Origin: an archaeon
GTDB lineage: Archaea > Nanobdellota > Nanobdellia > SCGC-AAA011-G17 > GW2011-AR17
Assembly: GCA_023245975.1 (NCBI GenBank)
Contig: JAHFJF010000002.1
Span: forward strand, 1 to 23,802
Length of the DNA stretch: 23,802 nucleotides
Reading direction: 5' to 3'
How positions within the stretch are numbered: position 1 is the stretch's first letter; each line of letters starts with the position of its first letter. Positions 7,171 to 13,865 of this stretch are shown here, piece after piece. Position numbers and translations under genes: made by a program. The notes under the pieces are model-generated. The model was not told the DNA's origin and searched no databases. It saw only the letters and a list, made by a program, of their open reading frames with translations.

Positions 7171-7415
7171 ATTTTGAAATCATCTGGCATCCAAAAGCTA
7201 CTAAAAATCTATCAAGATTATCACAAGAATTAATAAGAAGAGTTCTAGCTAAGATGGATGAAGTTAAAAAAGATCCATTTAGATACTTAGAGCATTTTGA
7301 AGGAGAAAAAGTCTATAAATTAAGAATAGGAAATTATCGGGCATTAATTGATATAGATTTTAAAGAGAATATCCTATATATCCAAGTTTTCGATAAGCGA
7401 GGAAGGATATATTAA
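7167..7415 (+). CDS. RelE/ParE-superfamily toxin
   Basis: An 82-residue basic protein with the family pattern: WHPKATKNLSRL near the N-terminus, a helical hairpin, then KVYKLRIGNYRALIDID and the C-terminal IQVFDKRGRIY. RelE toxins cut mRNA on the ribosome; related ParE toxins poison gyrase. The YKLRIGNYRA strand and the terminal basic/aromatic residues (Lys77, Arg78, Arg80, Tyr82) favour the archaeal RelE type with a possible RNase activity, but sequence alone does not prove the target. It overlaps the antitoxin by four bases. No frameshift or truncation is seen, so the pair looks intact. Confidence 0.85.
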   Translation: MNFEIIWHPKATKNLSRLSQELIRRVLAKMDEVKKDPFRYLEHFEGEKVYKLRIGNYRALIDIDFKENILYIQVFDKRGRIY

Positions 7416-7417
7416 TT

Positions 7418-7426
7418 CTATATAAT
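7418..7426 (+). promoter_or_regulatory. TATA box of kae1
   Basis: CTATATAAT directly after the RelE stop codon gives kae1 its own promoter, with a predicted leader of roughly 15 bases. Confidence 0.5.
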
Positions 7427-7461
7427 AAAGCATTTAAACAACTTCCTTAATCCAAAGTAGC

Positions 7462-8466
7462 ATGTCAAATGAGATATGTTTAGCGATAGAATGCACGGCT
7501 CATACCTTAGGGATTGGCATGGTCAAAGATACCAAGAAAGGAATAGAGATTTTATCAAATGAAAAGGACATGTATGTTTCTGAGAAAGGCGGTATGATAC
7601 CTAATGAGCTAAGGGAGCATCACAGGAAAGTAAGGGATTCTGTTTATGAAGGGTCATTAAAGGCTGCTGGAATAAAAGAGAAAGACATCTCATTGATAGC
7701 TTTTTCCCAAGGTCCTGGAATGGCTCCAGCATTATTAGCTGGCTTGGAGTTTGCAAAGTCATTGTCTGTCAAGCTGAACAAGCCATTGATTGGAGTTAAT
7801 CATTTGGCGGCCCATTTAGAGATTGGAAGGCAAATAACCAAGACAAAAGATCCAATTTATGTTTTTGTTTCAGGCGCCAATACGCAGATAATCGCACATG
7901 AAGGCGGAAGGTTCAGGGTGTTTGGCGAGACAATGGACATAGGCATGGGCAATGCATTAGACAAGTTTGGAAGGTTAGCTGGATTAGGGTTTCCAGCTGG
8001 CCCGAAGATAGAAGAATTGGCCAAAAACGGCAAATATATCGAGCTGCCTTATGTTGTTAAAGGAATGGATGTTGGCTTCTCTGGCATAGCAACAAAGGCC
8101 GAGCAGTTATTGAAAAAAGGCGCCAAGGTAGAGGATTTGTGCTTCTCATTGCAGGAGACCTGTTTCGCTATGGTTGCAGAGGTGACTGAAAGAGCATTGG
8201 CACATTGCGGCAAGGAAGAAGTTATACTAATAGGCGGCGTTGCTGCCAATAAGAGATTCTGCGAGATGCTGGACATCATGTGCAAGTCTAGAGGCTGCCG
8301 GTTTTTTCCGGTACCATTGCAGTATTGCGGTGATAATGGGGCAATGATAGCAATGCTTGGCCTGATGCAATACAGATACAGCATAAACACCCTAAATGCC
8401 AAGAATGCCGATATAAACCCTAATTGGCGCATAGATGACATGGAAGTTCCCTGGATTAAAGGGTAA
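7462..8466 (+). CDS. kae1: Kae1, tRNA t6A37 threonylcarbamoyltransferase (KEOPS)
   Basis: A 334-residue Kae1/TsaD/Qri7-family enzyme that transfers threonylcarbamoyl from TC-AMP to A37 of ANN-decoding tRNAs, as part of the archaeal KEOPS complex. Metal ligands are visible: His114 and His118 in VNHLAAHLEIG and Asp291 in QYCGDNGAM. The ASKHA-fold nucleotide-binding loops include FSQGPGMAPALLAG (81-94), FVSGANTQI (135-143) and LIGGVAANKRF (256-266). It ends without a Bud32 kinase domain, unlike the Kae1-Bud32 fusions of some archaea, so Bud32 must be encoded elsewhere. No other KEOPS gene is in the window. Several Cys residues are concentrated in the C-terminal third; their role is unknown. Confidence 0.96.
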   Translation: MSNEICLAIECTAHTLGIGMVKDTKKGIEILSNEKDMYVSEKGGMIPNELREHHRKVRDSVYEGSLKAAGIKEKDISLIAFSQGPGMAPALLAGLEFAKSLSVKLNKPLIGVNHLAAHLEIGRQITKTKDPIYVFVSGANTQIIAHEGGRFRVFGETMDIGMGNALDKFGRLAGLGFPAGPKIEELAKNGKYIELPYVVKGMDVGFSGIATKAEQLLKKGAKVEDLCFSLQETCFAMVAEVTERALAHCGKEEVILIGGVAANKRFCEMLDIMCKSRGCRFFPVPLQYCGDNGAMIAMLGLMQYRYSINTLNAKNADINPNWRIDDMEVPWIKG

Positions 8467-8467
8467 G

Positions 8468-8477
8468 CTTTATATAC
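8468..8477 (+). promoter_or_regulatory. TATA box of the 161-residue hypothetical gene
   Basis: CTTTATATAC begins just after the kae1 stop codon and is centred about 27 bases before the ATG at 8499. This predicts a leaderless transcript independent of kae1. Confidence 0.6.
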
Positions 8478-8498
8478 AATTATCATTACCATTTCGTG

Positions 8499-8984
8499 AT
8501 GGCAATCGAGGATATTTGTAAAGAAATCGAGAAAGTAGAGGCAAACAAAAGGATAGACTCAATTACGTCATTCTTGAGTCAAGAAGATAATGAAAAATTA
8601 AAGTCCTGCACTAATTACAATTCAAACAAAGTTGAAGCTGCTTCTGAATTCCTGAACAATTTCTATTTCAGGCTTCCTGGCGGCTGGCTAATTGATCTAA
8701 TTAAGGAAGATAAGGCAATAAGCAGCGAGACTGGCGAAGATGCAATCCTAAAGGATTCTCAGCAAAAGACATACTGGCAGATGTTCGAGGATACAAAGAG
8801 GGCAATGTTCAGCTCCGGCCTTACATTAAAAGAATGCAGTAAATTAGAGAATCTAAATGCAAGAGAACAACGAGATTATATATTTAACAATGAAAAAAAT
8901 AGATACAAGCTTGTGCCATTAATGCTGAATGCTTATGTGTTGCTTAGAAGTATTGGCTATACAAGGCAGCAATTGATTTGCTAA
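8499..8984 (+). CDS. Hypothetical soluble protein
   Basis: A 161-residue protein I do not recognise. It looks mostly helical, with an acidic N-terminal helix (AIEDICKEIEKVEANKRIDS), a central FYFRLPGGWLIDLIKEDKAI segment, and a C-terminal KLVPLMLNAYVLLRSIGYTRQQLIC. There is no signal peptide or membrane segment. Four cysteines are scattered and do not form a metal-binding pattern. I prefer the ATG at 8499 over the GTG one codon upstream (8496) because it matches the predicted leaderless transcription start. It has its own promoter next to kae1; a functional link to tRNA modification is not supported by anything in the sequence. Confidence 0.75.
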   Translation: MAIEDICKEIEKVEANKRIDSITSFLSQEDNEKLKSCTNYNSNKVEAASEFLNNFYFRLPGGWLIDLIKEDKAISSETGEDAILKDSQQKTYWQMFEDTKRAMFSSGLTLKECSKLENLNAREQRDYIFNNEKNRYKLVPLMLNAYVLLRSIGYTRQQLIC

Positions 8985-8992
8985 ATATTTAG
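8981..8992. repeat. Palindrome overlapping the stop codon of the 161-residue gene
   Basis: CTAAATATTTAG is a perfect 12-base dyad that includes the TAA stop at 8982-8984. The AT-only centre makes a weak hairpin. The 9000-9110 stretch that follows contains no gene, only AT-rich DNA between two converging units. Confidence 0.35.
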
Positions 8993-9111
8993 GCTGAATT
9001 AATCGGACTGCCCCTCAATGATTATCAATAATTCTACTTTTGGTTTACTGGATTATCTAAAGAATAATTAGGAAGAATGCCATCAAATTTAAAATAAAAT
9101 TAATAAAAAAA

Positions 9112-9137
9112 TAAAAAAAACCTACTTAGTAGTAGGT
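9112..9137 (-). terminator. Hairpin plus T-run terminator containing the stop codon
   Basis: On the minus strand ACCTACT-acta-AGTAGGT forms a 7-bp stem with a four-base loop, followed at once by seven T residues and further T-rich DNA. The hairpin contains the last two Tyr codons and the TAA stop of the surface-protein gene. It has the form of an intrinsic terminator, whereas archaeal termination usually needs only the T-run. Confidence 0.65.
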
Positions 9138-10412
9138 CTGACCGTCTTTAGGCTCTAGTGGGTAATCGTCGTCTTCCTTAAGCTTTCTTAAGGCAACAAC
9201 TAAACCAACTATCACTAAAAGAACAATCAATGCAACAAATCCTAGCTTCAGTGTTGAAGTTGACAATAAGTCACTTACAACTGAACCGGTTGGTGCAGCT
9301 TGTTTAGCTTCGGTTACTCTTGCTCCAACTGCAACTTCTTTAACTGGCTTTTCGCCAGCGTAGATTTGCAATGTGAACAATTTGTTTCCAAGCTCAGCAT
9401 CGCTGTGAGCCTTCAAGTAAACAACAACTTCCCCTGTTTGGCCAGGTGCAACTGAGACAAAGGTTGGCTCTGCTCTGCTGTCTGCCCATAGCTGGGTACC
9501 GGTTGCTCTTACTGAGAAGAGCTGTGTTTCAGTTCCGACATTTGCGAAAGAAACTCTGTAAGAAGCTTCTGCGCCTTGTCCAACTGATTGTGTGCTTGCA
9601 TCAACTGATACTAAAGCATCAACTGCTGAGGTTCCTTGTGCAGCTGTTCTTCCTGTTACGTGAAGAACTTTCTTTGCTGTTACGGAATCTCTTCCACGGT
9701 TGTAGCTGACATCAACATTCAAGTCGTAGTCGCCTGTTGCTGCATCTTTAGGTATTCTTACCAATAAAGCATTTGAAGAGTCTGAGGATTCCTCATCTTC
9801 ATTGCTTATTTCGTAAGCAGCCAATTCATCAACATAAGTTGAAGCGCTTTGGCCTAAGGCACTGACTGTTACCTTAATGTCCTCTTCCTTTCTGTCGCCC
9901 ATGTTCTCTAACCTTACGGTAACGAAAACTGAGTCTCCAGCGTTAACTGAAGTGCTTGGGCTTACAAGGACATCTTGTACGTCAACCCTGTGCCTGTCTC
10001 TTGAAACAAGCAGCTCTACTGGGAAGCTGTAATCAACATTCCCGTTCATCAATTCAACGTGCAGAGTATATTCCTCTGATGCATCCATGTCGCTTGGCAA
10101 TTCAAGAGATAAATCTTGTAGCCTTGTTACGCCATCATTCAAGTCAAACATGTCTGACCTTGTTTCTATGACGTCTGCTTCATATCCACCTATCCAGGCT
10201 CTCCACCTGACATCGTTTACGTCTTCGTCTGCAGATACTGCAAGACTGAGGTCGAGTGTGTCGCCCCTTACTAATTCTAGTGTTTCACCAACTGACATCT
10301 CATGGCCGTTGACCTTGACTTCGGAGGTAAAGGTCGGAACTGCCATAACAGCTGCTGGAAATACCAACAACATTGATATCAGAAAGCTCATCACTTTTCT
10401 TATTGCTTTCAT
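9126..10412 (-). CDS. Secreted, membrane-anchored surface protein with Ig-like/CARDB-type repeats
   Basis: A 428-residue protein with a signal peptide (about 1-24, ending AAVMA before VPTF), a beta-rich extracellular part, one membrane segment (about 390-408, LGFVALIVLLVIVGLVVAL) and a short acidic cytosolic tail EDDDYPLEPKDGQTYY. Two CARDB/APHP-like modules are likely: around 135-250 (VDVQDVLVSPSTSVNAGDSVFVTVRLEN) and 262-365 (VDASTQSVGQGAEASYRVSF). It has no cysteines. Its codons are clearly more GC-rich than those of neighbours, with a GGAGG site eight bases before the ATG and a strong terminator, which suggests high expression. An S-layer-associated or cell-envelope role is likely; the family is not identified. 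It stands alone as a single-gene unit. Confidence 0.85.
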   Translation of the reverse strand: MKAIRKVMSFLISMLLVFPAAVMAVPTFTSEVKVNGHEMSVGETLELVRGDTLDLSLAVSADEDVNDVRWRAWIGGYEADVIETRSDMFDLNDGVTRLQDLSLELPSDMDASEEYTLHVELMNGNVDYSFPVELLVSRDRHRVDVQDVLVSPSTSVNAGDSVFVTVRLENMGDRKEEDIKVTVSALGQSASTYVDELAAYEISNEDEESSDSSNALLVRIPKDAATGDYDLNVDVSYNRGRDSVTAKKVLHVTGRTAAQGTSAVDALVSVDASTQSVGQGAEASYRVSFANVGTETQLFSVRATGTQLWADSRAEPTFVSVAPGQTGEVVVYLKAHSDAELGNKLFTLQIYAGEKPVKEVAVGARVTEAKQAAPTGSVVSDLLSTSTLKLGFVALIVLLVIVGLVVALRKLKEDDDYPLEPKDGQTYY

Positions 10413-10606
10413 TTTTGTTCCTCCATAGAGTTATTTTGTCATAATACGAAATCATCGCAATTATGCAACCATCCAGAAGTAACAACCCTTATATAAACCT
10501 TACGGTAGTAACACTTTCTGGGGTGATAAACTAGGCTATCTTCTCGACGGAGATATTTATAAAACTTATGTTATAAGGCTCAAGAAGCCAGAATATAATG
10601 ATTAGC
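10413..10606. other. Intergenic region between surface-protein gene and PIN gene
   Basis: About 190 bases hold the surface-protein leader and promoter plus, at 10577-10589, a small GGCT-N5-AGCC inverted repeat beyond the PIN-gene stop that may help end that transcript. No ORF with a credible start was found on either strand. Confidence 0.4.
10488..10497 (-). promoter_or_regulatory. TATA box of the surface-protein gene
   Basis: Minus strand TTTATATAAG, a near-consensus archaeal TATA box. The predicted leader is about 55 bases, longer than for most genes in the window, and ends in a GGAGG ribosome site at 10420-10424. Confidence 0.6.
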
Positions 10607-11326
10607 TTATTGTATGGAACTGAAGCCCTCAAGCTCCATATATCTAATTATTTCCTCATCAGAAATAGAGCACCCCCTCATTTTCAGGCCCCATAATATG
10701 GCTTCTAAGAGCTTGCCCTTGAGCTCACCGCGAACAAACTTCTGCTCTCCTGATAGGGCATATCCATCAAGAAGCCCAAACTCAAAAGCCACAACGCAGA
10801 ACTCTATTGACCTTATGACCTTCATTCCTGCAGTGTACTGCTTAAATTTCTCAAGATTGCCAAAATTAACCTCAACCTTTGTATGCAGCTTACTCTGCAA
10901 TAGTTCTTTGAGCTTTATTGGCTCTTCTATTAATACCCTGGTTGCTCTCTCATCCACAAGCAAGGCTTCGGCACCAACTTTCTTTGCCAGGACTATTGCC
11001 CCTATTTCCCCAGACTGCATTATTTGTATGTAAGAGCCCTGCGCCCTGAAGATGTTATTAGATATTTCAGATAGCCTCTTAGCTTCTTCTATTATGTCTG
11101 GTGATTCGTATAACTTAATGTTTCCTTTGGCCACTTCAGATAAAACCTGCATTGCCTCAAGCTTAAACCTTAAAGATTGCAAGGGCATGTCTATTATCTC
11201 TCTTCTTACTGATGATGGTATCAAGAATTCCCCTTTGAATCTTTTGCGCATTGGCTCAAGCAGCCATAATAATCCATTTGATGCCAAACTGATTATGACA
11301 CCTGTGTCCATTACTATTGATCTCAT
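10607..11326 (-). CDS. PIN-domain protein, possible toxin-type RNase
   Basis: A 239-residue protein beginning MRSIVMDTGVIISLASNG, with the first PIN acidic residue at Asp7. Further PIN residues are the Glu in MQSGEIGAIVLAKK and the Asp in LLVDERATR. PIN domains are Mg-dependent RNases, often toxins. It is larger than typical VapC (about 130-150) because of a C-terminal half of about 95 residues ending in SISDEEIIRYMELEGF, whose role I cannot assign. I chose the ATG at 11326 because it shares ATGA with the upstream HTH gene; a frame extends to 11431 but would run deep into that gene. The arrangement resembles a VapBC- or DUF3368-like pair, but a housekeeping RNA-processing role is also possible. 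Confidence 0.75.
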   Translation of the reverse strand: MRSIVMDTGVIISLASNGLLWLLEPMRKRFKGEFLIPSSVRREIIDMPLQSLRFKLEAMQVLSEVAKGNIKLYESPDIIEEAKRLSEISNNIFRAQGSYIQIMQSGEIGAIVLAKKVGAEALLVDERATRVLIEEPIKLKELLQSKLHTKVEVNFGNLEKFKQYTAGMKVIRSIEFCVVAFEFGLLDGYALSGEQKFVRGELKGKLLEAILWGLKMRGCSISDEEIIRYMELEGFSSIQ

Positions 11327-11889
11327 CTGAATAAGCCTCTTGCCATCTTTATCCTTTCCTTGACGCTTAGTGTAGCAAGCGATACCTTGTCCACTTGTTT
11401 TCTCTGCCCAATAAATTCGCTCAATTCCCAAGGGGAAATTCCTAAAATTTCGGCCGCCCTTGATACAGAAATCCCGTGCTCGTAAACACCAGAGCCTTTT
11501 TTGATTTTAGCTTGCCTTATTACTTCAGTAACATACTGCCCAAACTTATCTTCTAATTTGCCAAGCCCATGGAATATGTATTTTATAGTTGCATTGTATT
11601 TCTCGACATCAAGATTGTCCAAAGCAGTCCTCGCACTCTTCAGATATTGCAATGCATCTCTTCTGAATGTCTCCCACTGTGCATATTTATGCATCTTCCT
11701 TCTTTCCAAAACTTTAGCCAGAGAATACACTAATACTGCAATTGATGTTGAATCTGCATCCTGGAATATTCCTGCATAGTGCAATGTGTAATCAGAAATA
11801 TCTTTTAGTGTCTTAGAATCATCATCCTTGAATGCATCATAAGCTTCATCCAATAATTCCAATATTACAGACCTTACCTCTTCGTTCAA
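11323..11889 (-). CDS. HTH protein paired with the PIN gene
   Basis: A 188-residue, nearly all-helical protein. The first 125 residues form an acidic helical region I do not recognise (EVRSVILELLDEAYDAFKDD). The C-terminal part has a helix-turn-helix-like segment, VSRAAEILGISPWELSEFIG (about 142-161). The start is TTG at 11889, supported by GGTGAT six bases upstream; a nearby ATG at 11893 is out of frame. Its stop overlaps the PIN start by ATGA, so the two proteins are made together. Antitoxin and autorepressor of the PIN protein is a reasonable inference given the palindrome at its promoter, though it is long for an antitoxin. Confidence 0.7.
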   Translation of the reverse strand: MNEEVRSVILELLDEAYDAFKDDDSKTLKDISDYTLHYAGIFQDADSTSIAVLVYSLAKVLERRKMHKYAQWETFRRDALQYLKSARTALDNLDVEKYNATIKYIFHGLGKLEDKFGQYVTEVIRQAKIKKGSGVYEHGISVSRAAEILGISPWELSEFIGQRKQVDKVSLATLSVKERIKMARGLFR

Positions 11890-11917
11890 TCATATCACCT
11901 TTTTTAGTTTTAATATA

Positions 11918-11927
11918 TGGTTAACCA
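11918..11927. promoter_or_regulatory. TGGTTAACCA palindrome, putative operator of the HTH-PIN operon
   Basis: A perfect 10-base dyad immediately downstream of the TATA box, where a bound protein would block transcription. It shares TATGGTTAAC with the dyad at the suf promoter. Confidence 0.45.
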
Positions 11928-11937
11928 ATATAAAAGT
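11928..11937 (-). promoter_or_regulatory. TATA box of the HTH-PIN operon
   Basis: Minus strand CTTTTATATT. The predicted transcription start near 11907 leaves a short leader with the GGTGAT ribosome site. The box lies right at the end of the upstream helicase gene. Confidence 0.5.
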
Positions 11938-11939
11938 TT

Positions 11940-13823
11940 CTAAGGTGCAATATTCATTGAAAAGAATTCTCTTATCGCTTCCATTGGCTTTCCTGATACC
12001 TTTATGTTCCAGTCCTGCGGAAAGCACCTGTAATACCTGTTCCATAAGTATCTCTCATCCAAGAAAACAACAACTCCCCTGTCGGTCTCGCTTCTTATGC
12101 ACCTTCCTGCATTTTGCATTGTTCTTATCAATGCAGGATAAATGTAGCCGTAATCCCAGCCCCTATTGAATTTCATGTCATAATATTCTATTAATTTCTG
12201 GGTTTCCAAGTCTGGCTTGGATAAGGGCAGCCCTATTATAGTAACACATCTCAAATAATCCCCAATTAAGTCTATCCCCTCGCCGAAATTTCCTGATGAT
12301 GTCGCTAACAATACTGCACCTGAATCCTTGTATGACTTGAAATTTTCCAGCATTTCATTTTTTTCCGGTTGCGTCATCTTTGGCTGTTCAAGAAAAGTTG
12401 TTTTCTCGCAGATATTTTGCATTTCAGCATACACATCATCCCTTATCTGGTAGCTAGGGAAGAACATTGCTGAATTTCCTGGCACGGCATTTGCTATCTC
12501 AGCACATCTTCTTGCGATCAAAGTGTACATCTCCCTGCTTCTTACTGTAAATTTGGTAGAGGTTTCAGGGATTATCAATGTCAATTTATTTTCTTTAGGG
12601 AAAGGATTATCGTATTCTGCAACTATGGTCCTATTTTCATCCAAGCCAAATACGTCACGATACATCTCAGCAGGATTCAACGTTCCAGACATGAAAACAG
12701 CTGAATGGACTGAATCTACAAATGGCTTTATCACTATTGAAGGATCCATGCATTTATAAGACAATGAAACAAATGGTTTTCCAGTCTTAGTAAATTCTCT
12801 TTTCAATATTCTGGCAAATCCGTCTTCAGGGCCGAGCCAGGATTCCAGGAAATTAGCCAAGCTTGAAGCAGCAGACCTTCTTTTCTCTTCCAGAACAGCA
12901 TCGGCTACTATTCTCAAATTCCCGACTAATATTTCATAGCTGGATATTTTTTCTATTTCTGATATAAACTCAAGCTTCTCGGCCAGCATTTCATTTGAAT
13001 CAATTGGCATCTTTCTTGCTACAAAAATCAAAGCATCAGCAATTTTTATTATTGAATCTGCAATCTCATTTAATCCTAATTGCCTTGCCTCTTTTACTGC
13101 AATGTCTATAATCAATGTGCTGGTAACGCTTGTCAATAAGTTTCTTGCCCTTTCTGGAAGGTTGTGGCTCTCATCCATTATCACTATGCAGTCTCCAAGG
13201 TCTTTCTGTATCCTTTTGAAAAGTGAGTCTCTCACACTTGGATTTAGCATATGAAAATAATCCGCAATGATGACATCAGCATCCTTTCCCAATAATGCCC
13301 CCATCTCGTAAGGGCACAGCATTGCTCTTGAGCATATATTATTAGCCTCTTCAACACCCACAGGTGAAATCTTTTGCAAGTCAGCAATTGTTTTAGCCGC
13401 GATAGGAGTAATCTTCCCCTTGCTTTTGACATTTGTATAGAAGCTGCATCCATCCTTTTCCCTCAGTGACCTGCAATACTCGGAAAATTCTGATGAAGTC
13501 AATTCGCTTATCCCAGATTGTGCGCACATGTGCTTTTTGCCGATAATATCGGCTGTTTTTATGTTTAGAGAATATTTTTTGCCGATTAGTTTTAATGTTT
13601 CTATAGCGATTTTATGCTGCATGTGCCTTGATGTAAGGAAGAAAATTGTTTTTTTATTTTTCAAGGCAAATGTCAATGCTGGAGATAATGCGCTTGCTGT
13701 TTTTCCTATGCCTGTTGGAGCATGAACAATTAGGCTGTATCTCTGGCTTATGGCAGAATAGACTTGTTCCATCAGCCCCTTTTGTATTTTTCTAGGCTCA
13801 TCGTGCGGAAATAAAAAATCCAT
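11940..13823 (-). CDS. XPD/Rad3-family Fe-S DNA helicase
   Basis: A 627-residue superfamily 2 helicase of the XPD/DinG group, expected to unwind DNA 5' to 3' in repair. Motif I is HAPTGIGKTA (34-43), motif II is DESH (217-220, in IVIMDESHNL) and motif VI is QNAGRCIRS near the C-terminus. Between motifs I and II lie cysteines 100, 117, 126, 164 and 170, matching the four-cysteine Fe-S domain of XPD with one extra Cys, so a 4Fe-4S cluster is expected. The Q-like N-terminus FPHDEPRKIQ also fits XPD. Length is slightly above archaeal XPD (about 550). No nuclease domain was seen. It depends on cluster supply by systems like the suf operon in this window. Confidence 0.92.
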   Translation of the reverse strand: MDFLFPHDEPRKIQKGLMEQVYSAISQRYSLIVHAPTGIGKTASALSPALTFALKNKKTIFFLTSRHMQHKIAIETLKLIGKKYSLNIKTADIIGKKHMCAQSGISELTSSEFSEYCRSLREKDGCSFYTNVKSKGKITPIAAKTIADLQKISPVGVEEANNICSRAMLCPYEMGALLGKDADVIIADYFHMLNPSVRDSLFKRIQKDLGDCIVIMDESHNLPERARNLLTSVTSTLIIDIAVKEARQLGLNEIADSIIKIADALIFVARKMPIDSNEMLAEKLEFISEIEKISSYEILVGNLRIVADAVLEEKRRSAASSLANFLESWLGPEDGFARILKREFTKTGKPFVSLSYKCMDPSIVIKPFVDSVHSAVFMSGTLNPAEMYRDVFGLDENRTIVAEYDNPFPKENKLTLIIPETSTKFTVRSREMYTLIARRCAEIANAVPGNSAMFFPSYQIRDDVYAEMQNICEKTTFLEQPKMTQPEKNEMLENFKSYKDSGAVLLATSSGNFGEGIDLIGDYLRCVTIIGLPLSKPDLETQKLIEYYDMKFNRGWDYGYIYPALIRTMQNAGRCIRSETDRGVVVFLDERYLWNRYYRCFPQDWNIKVSGKPMEAIREFFSMNIAP

Positions 13824-13846
13824 AAGAATTTTGAATTATATATCAG

Positions 13847-13856
13847 TATTTAAAAT
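13847..13856 (-). promoter_or_regulatory. TATA box of the helicase gene
   Basis: Minus strand TTTTAAATAC, centred about 28 bases before the ATG at 13823, predicting a leaderless mRNA. No ribosome site is visible upstream of the ATG. The box overlaps the intergenic end of the ThyX-like gene. Confidence 0.45.
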
Positions 13857-13865
13857 ATGCTAAAG

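Noticed and set aside
6897..7183. Two minus-strand reading frames of 71 and 83 codons
   Set aside because: They are antisense to the RelB-like gene, which has a coupled RelE partner, a promoter and an operator. The minus frames look like hydrophobic shadows.
8049..8492. 147-codon minus-strand frame inside kae1
   Set aside because: It is antisense to the highly conserved Kae1 C-terminal half and has no family resemblance or promoter.
10087..10428. 113-codon plus-strand frame over the surface-protein gene
   Set aside because: It is a shadow of the surface-protein signal-peptide region, with Ser/Thr-rich content typical of antisense reading.
11327..11431. N-terminal extension of the PIN protein
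   Set aside because: The extension lies wholly within the upstream HTH gene and the ATGA start at 11326 begins exactly at the PIN motif MDTGVI.
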